64,000 bases of DNA from Massilia sp. YIM B02443 (GTDB lineage: Bacteria > Pseudomonadota > Gammaproteobacteria > Burkholderiales > Burkholderiaceae_D): the NCBI RefSeq assembly GCF_030411955.1, contig NZ_JASNRA010000007.1, forward strand, positions 1-64,000, in the 5' to 3' direction. Numbering within the stretch: the first letter of the stretch is position 1; each line of letters starts with the position of its first letter. Below, piece by piece: positions 9,579-19,401 of this stretch. The notes under the pieces are model-generated. The model was not told where the DNA came from. It ran no database searches and saw nothing but the letters and a program-made list of their open reading frames with translations. The position numbers and the translations under genes are program-made.

Positions 9579-10076
9579 TTAAACTGGAAGGGTCATTGCC
9601 TGGGCGGCCGCGGTCTGGTCGCGGCGGAACTGCTCCAGCTTGTCGGCCAGCGCGTCGTCGCCGGCGGCGATGATCGCCACCGCGGTCAGGGCCGCGTTGG
9701 CGGCGCCGGCTTCGCCGATGGCGAAGGTCGACACTGGCACGCCCTTCGGCATCTGCACGATCGACAGCAGCGAATCCTCGCCGCGCAGGTACTTCGACGG
9801 CACCGGCACGCCCAGCACCGGCACGATGGTCTTGGCAGCGACCATGCCCGGCAGGTGGGCCGCGCCGCCTGCGCCGGCGATGATCGCGCGCAGGCCGCGC
9901 GAACGGGCCTGCTCTGCGTAGGTGAACATCTCGTCCGGCATGCGGTGCGCCGAAATCACCTGCGCTTCGAACGGCACGCCGAACTGTTTCAGAATGTCGA
10001 CCGCGTTCTTCATCACGTCCCAGTCGCTCGACGAGCCCATGATCACGCCGACGAGCGGTTTTGCTTGTTCAGTCAT
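9579..10076 (-). CDS. purE: N5-carboxyaminoimidazole ribonucleotide mutase
   Basis: 165 residues, the usual class I PurE length. [37 protein letters not shown] and [17 protein letters not shown] are the family motifs, with His of SAHR the key active-site residue. It converts the PurK product to 4-carboxy-5-aminoimidazole ribonucleotide. The start follows the purC stop by four bases, and purK begins three bases after its stop, which makes a compact purine operon. Confidence 0.97.
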   Translation of the reverse strand: MTEQAKPLVGVIMGSSSDWDVMKNAVDILKQFGVPFEAQVISAHRMPDEMFTYAEQARSRGLRAIIAGAGGAAHLPGMVAAKTIVPVLGVPVPSKYLRGEDSLLSIVQMPKGVPVSTFAIGEAGAANAALTAVAIIAAGDDALADKLEQFRRDQTAAAQAMTLPV

Positions 10077-10080
10077 CGGG

Positions 10081-10977
10081 TTACGCCTTCAGCTTGTCGC
10101 CGGTCAGGCGTTCGATGGCCTCGAAATACTTGGCCTGGGTTTTTTCGATGACGTCCTGCGGCAGGGCCGGGGCCGGCGCGGTCTTGTTCCAGTCGGTCAG
10201 GGTTTCCAGGTAGTCGCGCACGAACTGCTTGTCGTACGACGGCGGCGACATGCCCGGCGCGTACGAGTCGGCCGGCCAGAAGCGCGACGAGTCGGCGGTC
10301 AGCACTTCGTCCATCAGGTGCAGCACGCCATTCTCATCCAGGCCGAATTCGAACTTGGTGTCGGCGATGATGATGCCCTTGGTTGCCGCGTATTCGGCGG
10401 CCGTCGTGTACAGCTGGATGCTGATGTCGCGCATCTTGGCGGCCAGTTCGGCACCGATCTTTTCTTCCATCTGGGCGAACGAGATGTTTTCGTCGTGTTC
10501 GCCGATGTCGGCCTTGGCGGCCGGGGTGAACAGCGGTTGCGGCAGCTTGTCGGCCTGGCGCAGGCCGGCCGGCAACTGGATGCCGCAGATGGCGCCGCTT
10601 TGCTGATAGTCCTTCCAGCCGGAACCGATGATGTAGCCGCGCACCACGGCTTCGACCAGGATCGGCTTCAGGCGCTTGGCCACGACCGCGCGGCCGCGCA
10701 CCTGCTCTACTTCGTTCTCGGCGACCACGCTTTCCGGCGCGACGCCGGTCAGGTGGTTCGGCACGATGTGGCCGAGCTTCTCGAACCAGAAATCGCTCAT
10801 CTGGTTCAGCACCATGCCCTTGCCCGGGATCGGCTCGTTCATGACCACGTCGAAGGCCGACAGGCGGTCGGTGGTGACGATCAGGATCTTGTCGTCGCCG
10901 ACAGCATAGTTATCGCGCACTTTGCCATGACCGAGCAGTGGCAGGGACTGAATGGAGGATTGGTAGAGGCTGTTCAT
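10081..10977 (-). CDS. purC: Phosphoribosylaminoimidazole-succinocarboxamide synthase
   Basis: 298 residues from the ATG at 10977; a TTG at 11010 would only add a poor N-terminus. [26 protein letters not shown] type start (seen as [10 protein letters not shown] and [12 protein letters not shown]), [28 protein letters not shown] and DTKFEFGLD identify SAICAR synthase. It joins aspartate to the PurE product with ATP. It is the first gene of the purC-purE-purK-Sua5 unit and lies 156 bases after fba, across a hairpin. Confidence 0.96.
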   Translation of the reverse strand: MNSLYQSSIQSLPLLGHGKVRDNYAVGDDKILIVTTDRLSAFDVVMNEPIPGKGMVLNQMSDFWFEKLGHIVPNHLTGVAPESVVAENEVEQVRGRAVVAKRLKPILVEAVVRGYIIGSGWKDYQQSGAICGIQLPAGLRQADKLPQPLFTPAAKADIGEHDENISFAQMEEKIGAELAAKMRDISIQLYTTAAEYAATKGIIIADTKFEFGLDENGVLHLMDEVLTADSSRFWPADSYAPGMSPPSYDKQFVRDYLETLTDWNKTAPAPALPQDVIEKTQAKYFEAIERLTGDKLKA

Positions 10978-11077
10978 AGATGGGCTATCAGGAAAGCGGA
11001 ACCGGCGCAAAGGTGCGCCGGTTGAGAAAGTCAGGTCTTGCGGACCTGGTCAATGCGATATTTTACGTCAATTCCGT

Positions 11078-11120
11078 CCCTCCCCCGCCATTTCCACGAA
11101 GGCGGAAATAGCGGGAAGGG
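11078..11120 (-). terminator. Hairpin downstream of fba
   Basis: A long imperfect stem pairs roughly 11078-11095 with 11104-11120 (central part ATTTCC against GGAAAT, with one internal mismatch). It lies 14-56 bases after the fba stop on the minus strand, ahead of purC. No immediate U-run is present. Confidence 0.45.
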
Positions 11121-11133
11121 ATACGGCGCGGCT

Positions 11134-12198
11134 TTACTGAACGATCTGCGCCAGCTCGCCGGCCTTGTAGCGCTCGGCCATCTTTTCCAGCGGGATCGGC
11201 TTGATCTTGCTTGCCTGGCCGGCGCAGCCGAAGGCTTCGAAACGCGCCTTGCACACTGCCATCGCCGCTTCGCGCGCCGGTTTCAGGTAGTCGCGCGGGT
11301 CGAACTTCGACGGGTTCTGGAACAGGTACTGGCGGATCGCAGCCGTCATCGCCAGGCGGATGTCGGTGTCGATGTTGATCTTGCGGACACCGTGCTTGAT
11401 GCCCTCTTGAATCTCTTCGACCGGCACACCGTAGGTTTCTTTCATATCGCCGCCGAATTCGCGGATGATCGCCAGCAGTTCCTGCGGCACCGACGACGAC
11501 CCGTGCATCACCAGGTGGGTGTTCGGGATGCGCGCGTGGATTTCCTTGATGCGGTCGATCGCCAGGATGTCGCCGGTCGGCTTGCGCGTGAACTTGTAGG
11601 CGCCGTGCGAGGTGCCGATGGCGATCGCCAGTGCGTCGCAACCGGTGCGCTTGACGAAGTCGGCCGCCTGGTCGACGTCGGTCAGCAGCTGCTCGCGGGT
11701 CATCGCGCCTTCCGCGCCGTGGCCGTCTTCCTTGTCGCCCTGCATGGTTTCCAGCGAACCCAGCACGCCCAGCTCGGCCTCTACCGTGACGCCGATCGCG
11801 TGCGCGAACTTGACCACTTCTTTCGAGACTTCGACGTTGTATTCGTAGCTGGCCACGCTCTTGCCGTCGGCTTCGAGCGAACCGTCCATCATCACCGACG
11901 AGAAGCCCGAGCGGATCGCGGCCATGCAGACCGCCGGCGACTGGCCGTGGTCCTGGTGCATGACGACCGGGATGTGCGGGTAGGCTTCGACGGCGGCGTC
12001 GATCAGGTGACGCAGGAAGGCTTCGCCGGCGTACTTGCGCGCGCCGGCCGAAGCTTGCATGATCACCGGGCTGTTGGCAGCGTCGGCGGCGGCCATGATG
12101 GCTTGCACCTGCTCCAGGTTGTTGACGTTAAATGCGGGCAAGCCGTAGCCGTTTTCGGCGGCGTGGTCCAGCAATTGACGCAGTGATACGAGTGCCAT
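11134..12198 (-). CDS. fba: Class II fructose-bisphosphate aldolase
   Basis: 354 residues, of the Calvin-cycle-type class II subfamily. [31 protein letters not shown] (zinc His), [28 protein letters not shown] and [10 protein letters not shown] are visible. It cleaves fructose 1,6-bisphosphate to two triose phosphates, or condenses them in gluconeogenesis. It is third in a minus-strand pgk-pyk-fba string; a hairpin (12251-12283) separates it from pyk, so it may have its own promoter in that 117-base gap. Confidence 0.96.
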   Translation of the reverse strand: MALVSLRQLLDHAAENGYGLPAFNVNNLEQVQAIMAAADAANSPVIMQASAGARKYAGEAFLRHLIDAAVEAYPHIPVVMHQDHGQSPAVCMAAIRSGFSSVMMDGSLEADGKSVASYEYNVEVSKEVVKFAHAIGVTVEAELGVLGSLETMQGDKEDGHGAEGAMTREQLLTDVDQAADFVKRTGCDALAIAIGTSHGAYKFTRKPTGDILAIDRIKEIHARIPNTHLVMHGSSSVPQELLAIIREFGGDMKETYGVPVEEIQEGIKHGVRKINIDTDIRLAMTAAIRQYLFQNPSKFDPRDYLKPAREAAMAVCKARFEAFGCAGQASKIKPIPLEKMAERYKAGELAQIVQ

Positions 12199-12250
12199 GG
12201 TTTACTCCAAACAATAAAGAAACTTGTCCGGAAGCCGCAACCGCCGGGCG

Positions 12251-12283
12251 CTGCGTGGCGGGCCAGGCCTCACCGCCACGCAG
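12251..12283 (-). terminator. Hairpin between pyk and fba
   Basis: Perfect 11-base GC-rich arms at 12251-12261 and 12273-12283 with an 11-base loop. There is no U-run on the minus strand, so it may partly end or stabilise the pyk transcript. Confidence 0.5.
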
Positions 12284-12315
12284 ATAAAGCGCCTCGATCC
12301 AGTCGCGATCTTCCC

Positions 12316-13764
12316 TTAATCGAATTCGCCAACGCGCACGATCTTGAGCGCATTGGTGCCGCCGGCCTGGCCCATCGGGGAACCCCAGGTCACGACGATC
12401 AGGTCACCTTTACGGACGACACCTTCGTTCATCAGGAGTTCCTCTGCCTTGCGCAGCACGGCGTGGCTGCCGCCTTCCTGCAGCAGATGGAATGCTCGCA
12501 CGTTCCGGTACAGCGACGCCTTGCGCTGCGTCGGTTGCAGCGGGGTCAGGGCGAAGATCGGGGTGTCGATGCTGTGACGGCTCATCCACAGTGCGGTCGA
12601 GCCCGACTCGGTCAGCGCCACGATCGCCTTCACGCGCAGGTGGTGCGCGGTGAACAGGGTGCCGTAGGCAATCGACTGGTCGATGCGGGTGAACTGCACG
12701 TTGAGGAAGTCGGCGTCCAGCTTGTTGTATTCGGACTGCTCGGCTTCGACGCAGATCGCGGCCATCATCTCGACCGTCTCGATCGGGTACTTGCCCGATG
12801 CGGTCTCGGCCGAGGTCATGACGGCGTCGGTGCCGTCCAGCACGGCGTTTGCCACGTCCGACACTTCGGCGCGGGTCGGCACGGCGTTGACGATCATCGA
12901 CTCCATCATCTGGGTCGCGGTGATGGTCAGCTTGTTCGAGGCGCGCGCCATGCGGATCATGCGCTTCTGCAGCGCCGGCACCGCGGCGTTGCCGACTTCG
13001 ACCGCCAGGTCGCCGCGGGCGACCATGATGCCGTCCGACGCGTCCAGGATTTCCTGCAGCAGCGGGATCGCTTCGGCGCGCTCGATCTTGGCGATCATCA
13101 TCGGCTTGTGGCCGTACGGCTCGCCGGCGATGTTGGCCAGCTGGCGCGCCATTTCCATGTCGGTGGCGTTCTTCGGAAACGAGATCGCCAGGTAGTCGGC
13201 CTGGAAGCTCATCGCGGTCTTGATGTCTTCCATGTCCTTCGAGGTCAGCGCCGGCGCGGTCAGGCCGCCGCCCTGGCGGTTGATGCCCTTGTTGTTCGAC
13301 AGTTCGCCGCCAACCTTGACCGTGGTGCAGATCTCGTGACCCACGACGCGCTCGACCACCAGCACGATCAGGCCGTCGTTGAGCAGCAGCTTGTCGCCCG
13401 GCTTGACGTCGCGCGGCAGCGCCTTGTAGTCGAGGCCGACGCGTTCCTGGTTGCCCAGCTCGCCGTTGTCGCCCCACTTGGCGTCCAGGATGAAGCGGTC
13501 GCCCTTGTTCAGGAAGATCTTGCCGTCTTCAAACTTGCCGACGCGGATCTTCGGTCCCTGCATGTCCGCCATGATCGCCACTTCCCGGCCGCATTCCGCA
13601 GCAGCGCGGCGCACCAGGTCCGCGCGGTCGATATGATCCTGCGCCTTGCCGTGCGAAAAATTCAAGCGCACGACGTCGACGCCGGCGCGGATCATTTTGA
13701 CGAGGGTATCGAAATCGGTCGACGCTGGGCCGATGGTTGCGACGATCTTGGTGCCACGGTACAT
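12316..13764 (-). CDS. pyk: Pyruvate kinase
   Basis: 482 residues starting MYRGTKIVATIGPAS. NFSHG near residue 35, ADMQGPKIRVGKF, MIAKIERAEAI (catalytic Lys), VARGDLAVEVG and ITATQMMESMI are the pyruvate kinase signatures. It transfers phosphate from phosphoenolpyruvate to ADP at the end of glycolysis. It lies between pgk, from which a strong terminator separates it, and fba. The single-copy layout with pgk and fba is common in Oxalobacteraceae and Burkholderiaceae by recall. Confidence 0.97.
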   Translation of the reverse strand: MYRGTKIVATIGPASTDFDTLVKMIRAGVDVVRLNFSHGKAQDHIDRADLVRRAAAECGREVAIMADMQGPKIRVGKFEDGKIFLNKGDRFILDAKWGDNGELGNQERVGLDYKALPRDVKPGDKLLLNDGLIVLVVERVVGHEICTTVKVGGELSNNKGINRQGGGLTAPALTSKDMEDIKTAMSFQADYLAISFPKNATDMEMARQLANIAGEPYGHKPMMIAKIERAEAIPLLQEILDASDGIMVARGDLAVEVGNAAVPALQKRMIRMARASNKLTITATQMMESMIVNAVPTRAEVSDVANAVLDGTDAVMTSAETASGKYPIETVEMMAAICVEAEQSEYNKLDADFLNVQFTRIDQSIAYGTLFTAHHLRVKAIVALTESGSTALWMSRHSIDTPIFALTPLQPTQRKASLYRNVRAFHLLQEGGSHAVLRKAEELLMNEGVVRKGDLIVVTWGSPMGQAGGTNALKIVRVGEFD

Positions 13765-13777
13765 GGATTGTCCTTGT

Positions 13778-13807
13778 AAAAAACAAAGCGCAGCCAGAGG
13801 CTGCGCT
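13778..13807 (-). terminator. Rho-independent terminator of pgk
   Basis: Perfect nine-base arms (13787-13795 and 13799-13807) with a three-base loop, followed on the minus strand by TTGTTTTTT. It lies 12 bases after the pgk stop and ahead of pyk, so pyk is probably transcribed from its own promoter or by readthrough. Confidence 0.88.
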
Positions 13808-13818
13808 GGGGTCTCACT

Positions 13819-15018
13819 TTAAGCGCTGCGTTGCAGCAGGATATCGACCGCTGGCAGGGTTTTGCCTTCCAGGAATTCCAGGAACGCACCGCCACCGGTC
13901 GAAATGTAGCCGATCTGGTCGGCAATCTTATATTTTGCGATCGCGGCCAGGGTGTCGCCGCCACCGGCGATCGAGAAGCCCTGGGATTGCGCGATGGCCA
14001 GTGCCAGGGTTTCCGTGCCCTTGGCAAACTGGTCGAATTCAAACACACCGACCGGACCGTTCCAGACGATGGTGCCGGCCTTGGCGACCTGCTCGGCCAG
14101 CATGGCGGCGGTCTTGGGGCCAATGTCGAGGATCATGTCGTCGTCAGCAACGTCCTTGACGTCCTTGACGGTGGCGGCGGCGGTCGGTGCGAACTCCTTG
14201 GCGCACACGACGTCGACCGGGATCGGCACCTGCGCGCCGCGCGCGGCCATCTTCTCGATGATGGCCTTGGCCTCATCGACCAGGTCGTTCTCGACCAGCG
14301 ACTTGCCGATGTTCAGGCCGACGGCCTTCATGAAGGTATTGGCGATGCCGCCGCCGACCACCAGGTTGTCGACCTTGTCGGCCAGGCTCTGCAGGATGGT
14401 CAGCTTGCTCGACACTTTCGAGCCGGCGACGATCGCCAGCAGCGGACGCTGCGGCTGGCCGAGGGCCTTGCCCAGCGCATCCAGCTCGGCTGCGAGCAGC
14501 GGACCGGCGGCCACGATCGGCGCGAACTTGGCGATGCCGTGGGTGGTGGCTTCGGCGCGGTGCGCGGTGCCGAACGCGTCGTTGACGTACACGTCGCACA
14601 GTTTGGCCATTTTCTGGGCCAGCTCGTCGCTGTTTTTCTTTTCGCCTTTGTTGACGCGGCAGTTTTCCAGCAGCACGACCGAGCCCGGCGCGACATCGAC
14701 GCCGTCAGTCCAGTTTTGCTTGAGTTCGACCTGTTGGCCGAGCAGCTCCGACAGGCGCTTGGCGACCGGCGCCAGGCTGTCTTCGGGCTTGAATTCGCCC
14801 TCGGTCGGACGACCGAGGTGGGAGGTCACCATCACCGCCGCGCCGGCCTTGACGGCGGCCTGGATCGCCGGCACCGAAGCGCGGATGCGCGTGTCTTCGG
14901 TGATGTTGCCGGCGTCATCTTGCGGGACGTTCAGGTCAGCGCGGATAAAGACGCGCTTGCCCTGCAGCGCATTCTGGTCGATCAGGTCTTGCAGACGGGT
15001 GAAACGGAGAGCGTCCAT
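13819..15018 (-). CDS. pgk: Phosphoglycerate kinase
   Basis: 399 residues. [71 protein letters not shown] and the C-terminal GGGDTLAAI and [13 protein letters not shown] are standard Pgk motifs. It interconverts 1,3-bisphosphoglycerate and 3-phosphoglycerate with ATP formation. It is the first gene of the minus-strand glycolytic string and is divergent from the DUF2167 gene; the 194-base gap between them must hold both promoters. Confidence 0.97.
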   Translation of the reverse strand: MDALRFTRLQDLIDQNALQGKRVFIRADLNVPQDDAGNITEDTRIRASVPAIQAAVKAGAAVMVTSHLGRPTEGEFKPEDSLAPVAKRLSELLGQQVELKQNWTDGVDVAPGSVVLLENCRVNKGEKKNSDELAQKMAKLCDVYVNDAFGTAHRAEATTHGIAKFAPIVAAGPLLAAELDALGKALGQPQRPLLAIVAGSKVSSKLTILQSLADKVDNLVVGGGIANTFMKAVGLNIGKSLVENDLVDEAKAIIEKMAARGAQVPIPVDVVCAKEFAPTAAATVKDVKDVADDDMILDIGPKTAAMLAEQVAKAGTIVWNGPVGVFEFDQFAKGTETLALAIAQSQGFSIAGGGDTLAAIAKYKIADQIGYISTGGGAFLEFLEGKTLPAVDILLQRSA

Positions 15019-15212
15019 TGTTCAGCGTGGCAATAGTGAGAAAAACATCATTGTACATGAGGGAGAACAGGAAAAAATGTCCTGCATGGCAATGGTGTCG
15101 CATGTGCCGGCGTGACAACATTGGGCGCTATCCCAAGAGGAAATATTGCAGAATATAAAAATGGTTTCACATTGAATGTCATCGAAAATCACGCTCTCCA
15201 GACCATTCGCCC

Positions 15213-16466
15213 ATGCCCGAACCTGTCACAACCCGCCTTCTGCGCCATGCTCTGCACTTCGCCTGCTTCCTGATGCTCGGACCAGGCGCCAGCTGCGCCT
15301 TGCCCGCTTATGCTGGAACGGCGCCGGCGGCCGTCGTCACGCCCCCTTCTCCACCCCCGCTACCGGAAGACGATGGCATCATCGCGCGCGGCAGTGGGAC
15401 GCCCTATATAGAAGAAAAAGACAATGCCAACGACCTGCGCACATTGGCGCGAAAAGAACTGGTGCAGCTGGAACGCATGCGGCGTAATGGTGAGCTTGAG
15501 AACTTGCCTCCCGAGCGCAAAAAAAGCATCGAGGAGATGCTCGACGGGATGTCCGACACAGTTGCCACATTGGTCGCCGACGACGAGCGCCAGGCCAGAA
15601 TGGCGCAGGCAAGCTGGATCAATGGGCCGGCACAAGTGGTCCTGGCTAAAGGGATCGTCCTCAACCTGCCCTCCGACGTCAAATATCTTGCGCCCGAAGA
15701 GGTGGCAAAGGTGCGGGTGGATGGCGACCCGCGCAGCAGCCCCGGCACGTCGTTCGCCTACCTGCATGACAAGGCCGATCGCTGGTCCGGCAATCTGGTC
15801 GTCCAGGAAACCGGATGGATCGATCCCGACCACAGGAGCTTCGACGACCCTGCACGGGCGCTCGAGCGGCTCAAGAACACCTTGCGCCTGAACCGGGGCC
15901 GCCTCGACTCGCTGGACCTCGGCGCCAGCCTGGCGCGCTGGGTGATTCCGCCGTCATACGACCCTGCCCTGCCAGGCGTGGACTGGGCGCACACCACCGG
16001 GGGCATTGGCGGCATGACCACCGTGTATGTCAATTTCTTGCGGCTGGGACGTGATCGCATCGTCGTGCTGAACGTCGGCTCGAACAACAAGTTCGCCGCG
16101 GTGGACCAGATCCTGGCCTATCGCCCGCAATTGGAACGCGTGATGGCTGGACTCGTGATTGCGCCGGGCCAGCGCCATCGCGACCGGACCGAGCGGGACA
16201 AACGCAGCCGCAGCACGCTGGACGATTTCGTGTTCGGGCCACCCACCTCGCTGGAACAGCAGGTCACCACAAAGCTGAAGGCGATCGATACACGGCGTCA
16301 TGAGAAGCTGGTCTGGTTCGGCGCCATTGTTTTCGTCGTGCTGGTCGCGGTGGTGTTGAACCAGTCGCGCCTCCAACGGCAAAAAGGTGCCGGCCAAACC
16401 GGCACCGCAGGTGTGGCGCTCTCGGTAAGTAAACTGAAAAACGCCGGCAAGAAGCGCAAGAAATAA
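15213..16466 (+). CDS. DUF2167 domain membrane protein
   Basis: 417 residues. A signal-like segment ends around residue 35 (LPAYAGTAP) and is followed by a Pro-rich stretch and a charged helical region (about 70-130). The DUF2167 core begins near WINGPAQVVLAKGIVLNLP and continues through VVQETGWIDPD and the LARWVIPPSYDP segment. A single membrane helix lies near residues 360-380 (WFGAIVFVVLVAVVL), with a basic tail ending KKRKK. Family function is unknown. Compared with shorter DUF2167 proteins, this one has an extra N-terminal region with coiled-coil character. A broken short relative follows immediately (16494-16786). Confidence 0.72.
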   Translation: MPEPVTTRLLRHALHFACFLMLGPGASCALPAYAGTAPAAVVTPPSPPPLPEDDGIIARGSGTPYIEEKDNANDLRTLARKELVQLERMRRNGELENLPPERKKSIEEMLDGMSDTVATLVADDERQARMAQASWINGPAQVVLAKGIVLNLPSDVKYLAPEEVAKVRVDGDPRSSPGTSFAYLHDKADRWSGNLVVQETGWIDPDHRSFDDPARALERLKNTLRLNRGRLDSLDLGASLARWVIPPSYDPALPGVDWAHTTGGIGGMTTVYVNFLRLGRDRIVVLNVGSNNKFAAVDQILAYRPQLERVMAGLVIAPGQRHRDRTERDKRSRSTLDDFVFGPPTSLEQQVTTKLKAIDTRRHEKLVWFGAIVFVVLVAVVLNQSRLQRQKGAGQTGTAGVALSVSKLKNAGKKRKK

Positions 16467-16493
16467 GAGCAGGAAGAGAGCGCAATAAACATC

Positions 16494-16786
16494 TTGCAAC
16501 CTGATACCGCAGCCAGCGCCCTGCCGGAAAATGATCCCGTATTCGAGCGCGGCAGCGGCAAGCCGTATAACCGCAGAACAATATCAACAAGAATTCGGCC
16601 CACCGACCGAATTCGAGAAAACAATGCAGGCGATTGCCGCAACCGAAATCGCGCGACAGGAATATATCAAGGAAGAAAGGAACGAGGTGGTATGGAATCT
16701 CGTCGGCCTGGGACTTGTCGGCGCTGTGGTGCTGGTGCCGAGAACCGGATCCGAGCCGATGGGACAGATCCAGGCACCCTACAATC
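16494..16786 (+). pseudogene. Broken short relative of the DUF2167 gene
   Basis: Directly after the DUF2167 gene, one frame encodes ALPENDPVFERGSGKPY, resembling PLPEDDGIIARGSGTPY of its neighbour. The matching continuation (TAEQYQQEFGPPTEFEKTM and EEYIK-type helix) is in another frame, so a one-base shift lies near 16567. The second frame then has a membrane helix (VVWNLVGLGLVGAVVLV) resembling the neighbour's C-terminal helix (LVWFGAIVFVVLVAVVL). The whole DUF2167 core is missing between them. I read this as a truncated and frameshifted tandem duplicate. No convincing start codon or ribosome site is visible, and the tail runs into azlD on the other strand. A tiny real membrane protein in the second frame cannot be excluded. 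Confidence 0.45.
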
Positions 16787-16788
16787 CA

Positions 16789-17133
16789 TCACATGCCGGA
16801 GCCGAAGATGTGAAACACGCGCAGCAGCGTGAATACCAGCATGCCGAACACGATGGTCAAGAGCATGTGACGGCGCCATACATAAAATGCGAAGGCGGCA
16901 ATGCCCGCCAATAACTTTGGATTGGCCAGGGTGAACTGGGTCTCGCCCTGGGTGTCGATCAGCAGGTCGGGCCCGATGATCGCCGCCAGCGCGCACGCCG
17001 GCGCATAGCGCAGCATCTCCTGCACCCGTGGCGGAATCGTGACACGGTGGCCGATCATCCAGAACGAGCTGCGGGTGGCGGCGGTGGCCACGCACAGCAC
17101 ACCGATCACGACCCAGATTTCCCAGTCAGCCAT
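16789..17133 (-). CDS. azlD: AzlD family branched-chain amino-acid exporter subunit
   Basis: 114 residues with three to four hydrophobic helices (WVVIGVLCVATAATRSSFW, ACALAAIIGPDLLI, LLAGIAAFAFYVW, MLLTIVFGMLVFTLLRVF). Size and pattern match AzlD/YgaH, the small partner of AzlC. Its start overlaps the azlC stop by eight bases, so the two are translationally coupled. Together they form an exporter of branched-chain amino acids or analogues in the inner membrane. Confidence 0.88.
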   Translation of the reverse strand: MADWEIWVVIGVLCVATAATRSSFWMIGHRVTIPPRVQEMLRYAPACALAAIIGPDLLIDTQGETQFTLANPKLLAGIAAFAFYVWRRHMLLTIVFGMLVFTLLRVFHIFGSGM

Positions 17134-17926
17134 GGTCCGCCTTGCGCTTCACGTTACGCCTGTCGCGCGGTTTGAGGATGGTTTCTTCGATCACCATCGC
17201 AGTGACCATGCCGACCACCACCGCCACCAGCAAGCCCAGCTTGTACGGCAGATCGTAGGCCAGCACGGAAATGGCGCCCGCCACCAGCACCCCGCACAGG
17301 GCGGCGTTATTGATGATCAGCGGCACCGTGATGCACAGGATGGCCAGCGTGCCGGCGAAGCCCAGCCCCCATTCGGCCGGAATGGCGCTGCCGAGGAAGA
17401 TGCCGATCAGGGAACCGAACTGCCACGCGAACCAGTTCGGGAACATCAATCCCTTCAGGTACGACAGCTTGCCGGCGATCGGCTCCAGCGTCGGATAGCG
17501 CTGCAGGAACAGCGCCACGGTCAGGTCACCCGAGATATAGCCGAGCAGGAAACGCTGCTTCCAGGGCAGGTGCGCGAAGTGCGGCCCGAGCAGTGCGGAA
17601 AAGATCACGAAGCGCAGGTTGACCACCAGCGCGGTGGCGAAGATCACCCAGATCGGGGCCTGGGCCGCGATCAGCGGCAGCGAGGCCAGCTGGGCCGAGC
17701 CGGCGAACACCAGCAGGGTCATGCCGAGCGCCTGCGGCACCGACAGGCCGCTCTTGACCATGGCGATGCCGACCACCATGCCCCAGGCCGCGATGCCGAA
17801 CAGGGTTGGCAGGCCGGTCTTGAAGCCGGCGCGCCAAGCCTCTTTATTGGGTGCGTCGACCGCGTCGAGCGCCGCCTGGTCTGCCTGAGTGCCTGCGCTC
17901 ATGCCCGAGTTCATACCCGCGTTCAT
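17126..17926 (-). CDS. azlC: AzlC family branched-chain amino-acid exporter
   Basis: 266 residues from ATG at 17926, preceded by AGGA at a good distance; the TTG at 17947 is less likely. The sequence has AzlC features: AWRAGFKTGLPTLFGIAAWG, LVFAGSAQLASLPLIA, VNLRFVIFSALLGPHF and about five to seven membrane helices. AzlC works with AzlD to export branched-chain amino acids. A 232-base gap separates it from the divergent zinc-finger gene. Confidence 0.9.
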   Translation of the reverse strand: MNAGMNSGMSAGTQADQAALDAVDAPNKEAWRAGFKTGLPTLFGIAAWGMVVGIAMVKSGLSVPQALGMTLLVFAGSAQLASLPLIAAQAPIWVIFATALVVNLRFVIFSALLGPHFAHLPWKQRFLLGYISGDLTVALFLQRYPTLEPIAGKLSYLKGLMFPNWFAWQFGSLIGIFLGSAIPAEWGLGFAGTLAILCITVPLIINNAALCGVLVAGAISVLAYDLPYKLGLLVAVVVGMVTAMVIEETILKPRDRRNVKRKADHG

Positions 17927-18158
17927 GTGGCATTCCTGCAACGGCAAGCGCTGCCGGCAGCAGGGACGACGATGGTGGCGGACTTGAAACGGACGGGCAT
18001 GAAACGCATGTGTAGGTGGACGCCGGGCCAGGCGCTGGCGCAGGCGCGGGTTGCGCCTTGGTCAATATGTTCAACGCATTATTTTACGGTCATTTCGACA
18101 ATAGAGCGAATCCGTTAAAATCCAGTCTTTGCCTAACTTGCCTGACGGAGACAATCAG

Positions 18159-18353
18159 ATGAACCAAAAGACGATGCCTGTGGTGGAACTCGAGGCCAAG
18201 GACCTGCCGGCGTACTGCCCGAATCCGGCAATGCCGCTGTGGTCCTCGCACCCGCGCGTCTTCCTCGATTTCGACCACCACGGCGACGCCAAGTGCCCGT
18301 ACTGCGGCACCCAGTACCGCCTGGCCCCGGGCACCGTGCTCAAGCACCACTGA
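18159..18353 (+). CDS. CHCC-type zinc-finger protein
   Basis: 64 residues from ATG at 18159 (GGAG upstream); a TTG at 18129 is not needed. Zinc ligands are visible as C20, H31, C46 and C49 (AYCPNP, SHPRVFLDF, KCPYCGTQY), the spacing of the zf-CHCC family related to the NDUFS6 subunit of complex I. Small bacterial members are conserved next to various genes and have no settled role. A hairpin after the stop (18360-18380) suggests it is mainly transcribed alone, with the hydrolase downstream. Confidence 0.85.
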   Translation: MNQKTMPVVELEAKDLPAYCPNPAMPLWSSHPRVFLDFDHHGDAKCPYCGTQYRLAPGTVLKHH

Positions 18354-18359
18354 TCTTCT

Positions 18360-18380
18360 ACGGCGCACCCGGTGCGCCGT
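18360..18380 (+). terminator. Hairpin after the zinc-finger gene
   Basis: Nine-base arms at 18360-18368 and 18372-18380 with a three-base loop, followed by TTCCTT. It lies between the zinc-finger stop and the hydrolase ATG and includes the alternative GTG at 18372, which argues against that start. Confidence 0.6.
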
Positions 18381-18386
18381 TTCCTT

Positions 18387-19397
18387 ATGCGCCGTTCAAT
18401 TGCCGAATACCGCGCGCCGGCGTGGCTGCCCGGCGGCCACCTGCAGACCATCTATCCGGCCACCTGCATCGCCAGGCCACCGGTGACTTACCGGCGCGAG
18501 CGCTGGGCCAGCGCCGATGGCGACTTCATCGACGTCGATTTCGTCGACGGCCAGCCGGGTCGGCCGCTGGTGGTGCTGTTCCATGGCCTGGAAGGCTCTT
18601 CCAACAGTCATTACGCGCGCTCCCTGATGGCGGCGCTGCAGGCGCGCGGCTGGAGCGGCGCGGTGCCGCATTTCCGCGGCTGCTCCGGCGAAGCCAACCT
18701 GGCGCCGCGCTTCTACCACTCGGGCGACGCCGCCGAAGTCGATTGGGTCGTCCGTACGCTGCGCGCGCGCCATCGAGGCACGCTGTATGCCGCCGGCGTC
18801 TCGCTCGGCGGCAACGCCCTGCTACGCTGGCTGGGCGAATCGGGCAACGGCGCGGAGATCGTCGACGCCGCCTGCGCCGTCTCGGCCCCGCTCGACCTGG
18901 CGCGCGGCGGCGAAGCGCTCTCTTCCGGTTTCAACATGCTGTACACGCGCATGTTCCTGCAAACCCTGAAACCGAAGTGCCTGGCCAAGCTGGAACAATT
19001 TCCCGGCCTGTTCGACCGCGCCGCCCTGCTGCAGGCGCGCGACCTGTACGCCTTCGACAACGTGGTCACCGCGCCGCTGCACGGCTACCGCGACACCGAC
19101 GACTACTGGCACCGCGCCAGCGCGCGCCACGTGCTGGACGCGATCACGGTGCCGACGCTGGTGCTCAATGCGCGTAACGATCCCTTTTTGCCGGGCGCGC
19201 ACCTGCCGACGGGCGCATCGAAGGCGGTGACGCTCGAGTATCCCGACCAGGGCGGCCACGTCGGCTTTCCGACCGGTCCGCTGCCGGGCCGGATCGACTG
19301 GCTGCCACGCCGCATCCTGGCGTTCTTCGACGATGTGGCGGGCGCCGCGCCGAATAGCCGCGCGCCGGAGGCGGCCGAACTATGCGAAGCTGACTAG
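18387..19397 (+). CDS. YheT family alpha/beta hydrolase
   Basis: 336 residues from ATG at 18387. YRAPAWLPGGHLQTIYPA at the N-terminus, LFHGLEGSSNSHY (oxyanion region), PHFRGCSGEAN and GVSLGGNALLRWLGE (nucleophile Ser) are the signature of the YheT/EMB8 group. The Asp is in NARNDPFLP and the His in QGGHVGF. These are esterase-like enzymes of unsettled substrate. The next gene starts four bases after its stop, so the two are co-transcribed. Confidence 0.9.
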   Translation: MRRSIAEYRAPAWLPGGHLQTIYPATCIARPPVTYRRERWASADGDFIDVDFVDGQPGRPLVVLFHGLEGSSNSHYARSLMAALQARGWSGAVPHFRGCSGEANLAPRFYHSGDAAEVDWVVRTLRARHRGTLYAAGVSLGGNALLRWLGESGNGAEIVDAACAVSAPLDLARGGEALSSGFNMLYTRMFLQTLKPKCLAKLEQFPGLFDRAALLQARDLYAFDNVVTAPLHGYRDTDDYWHRASARHVLDAITVPTLVLNARNDPFLPGAHLPTGASKAVTLEYPDQGGHVGFPTGPLPGRIDWLPRRILAFFDDVAGAAPNSRAPEAAELCEAD

Positions 19398-19401
19398 CAC
19401 C

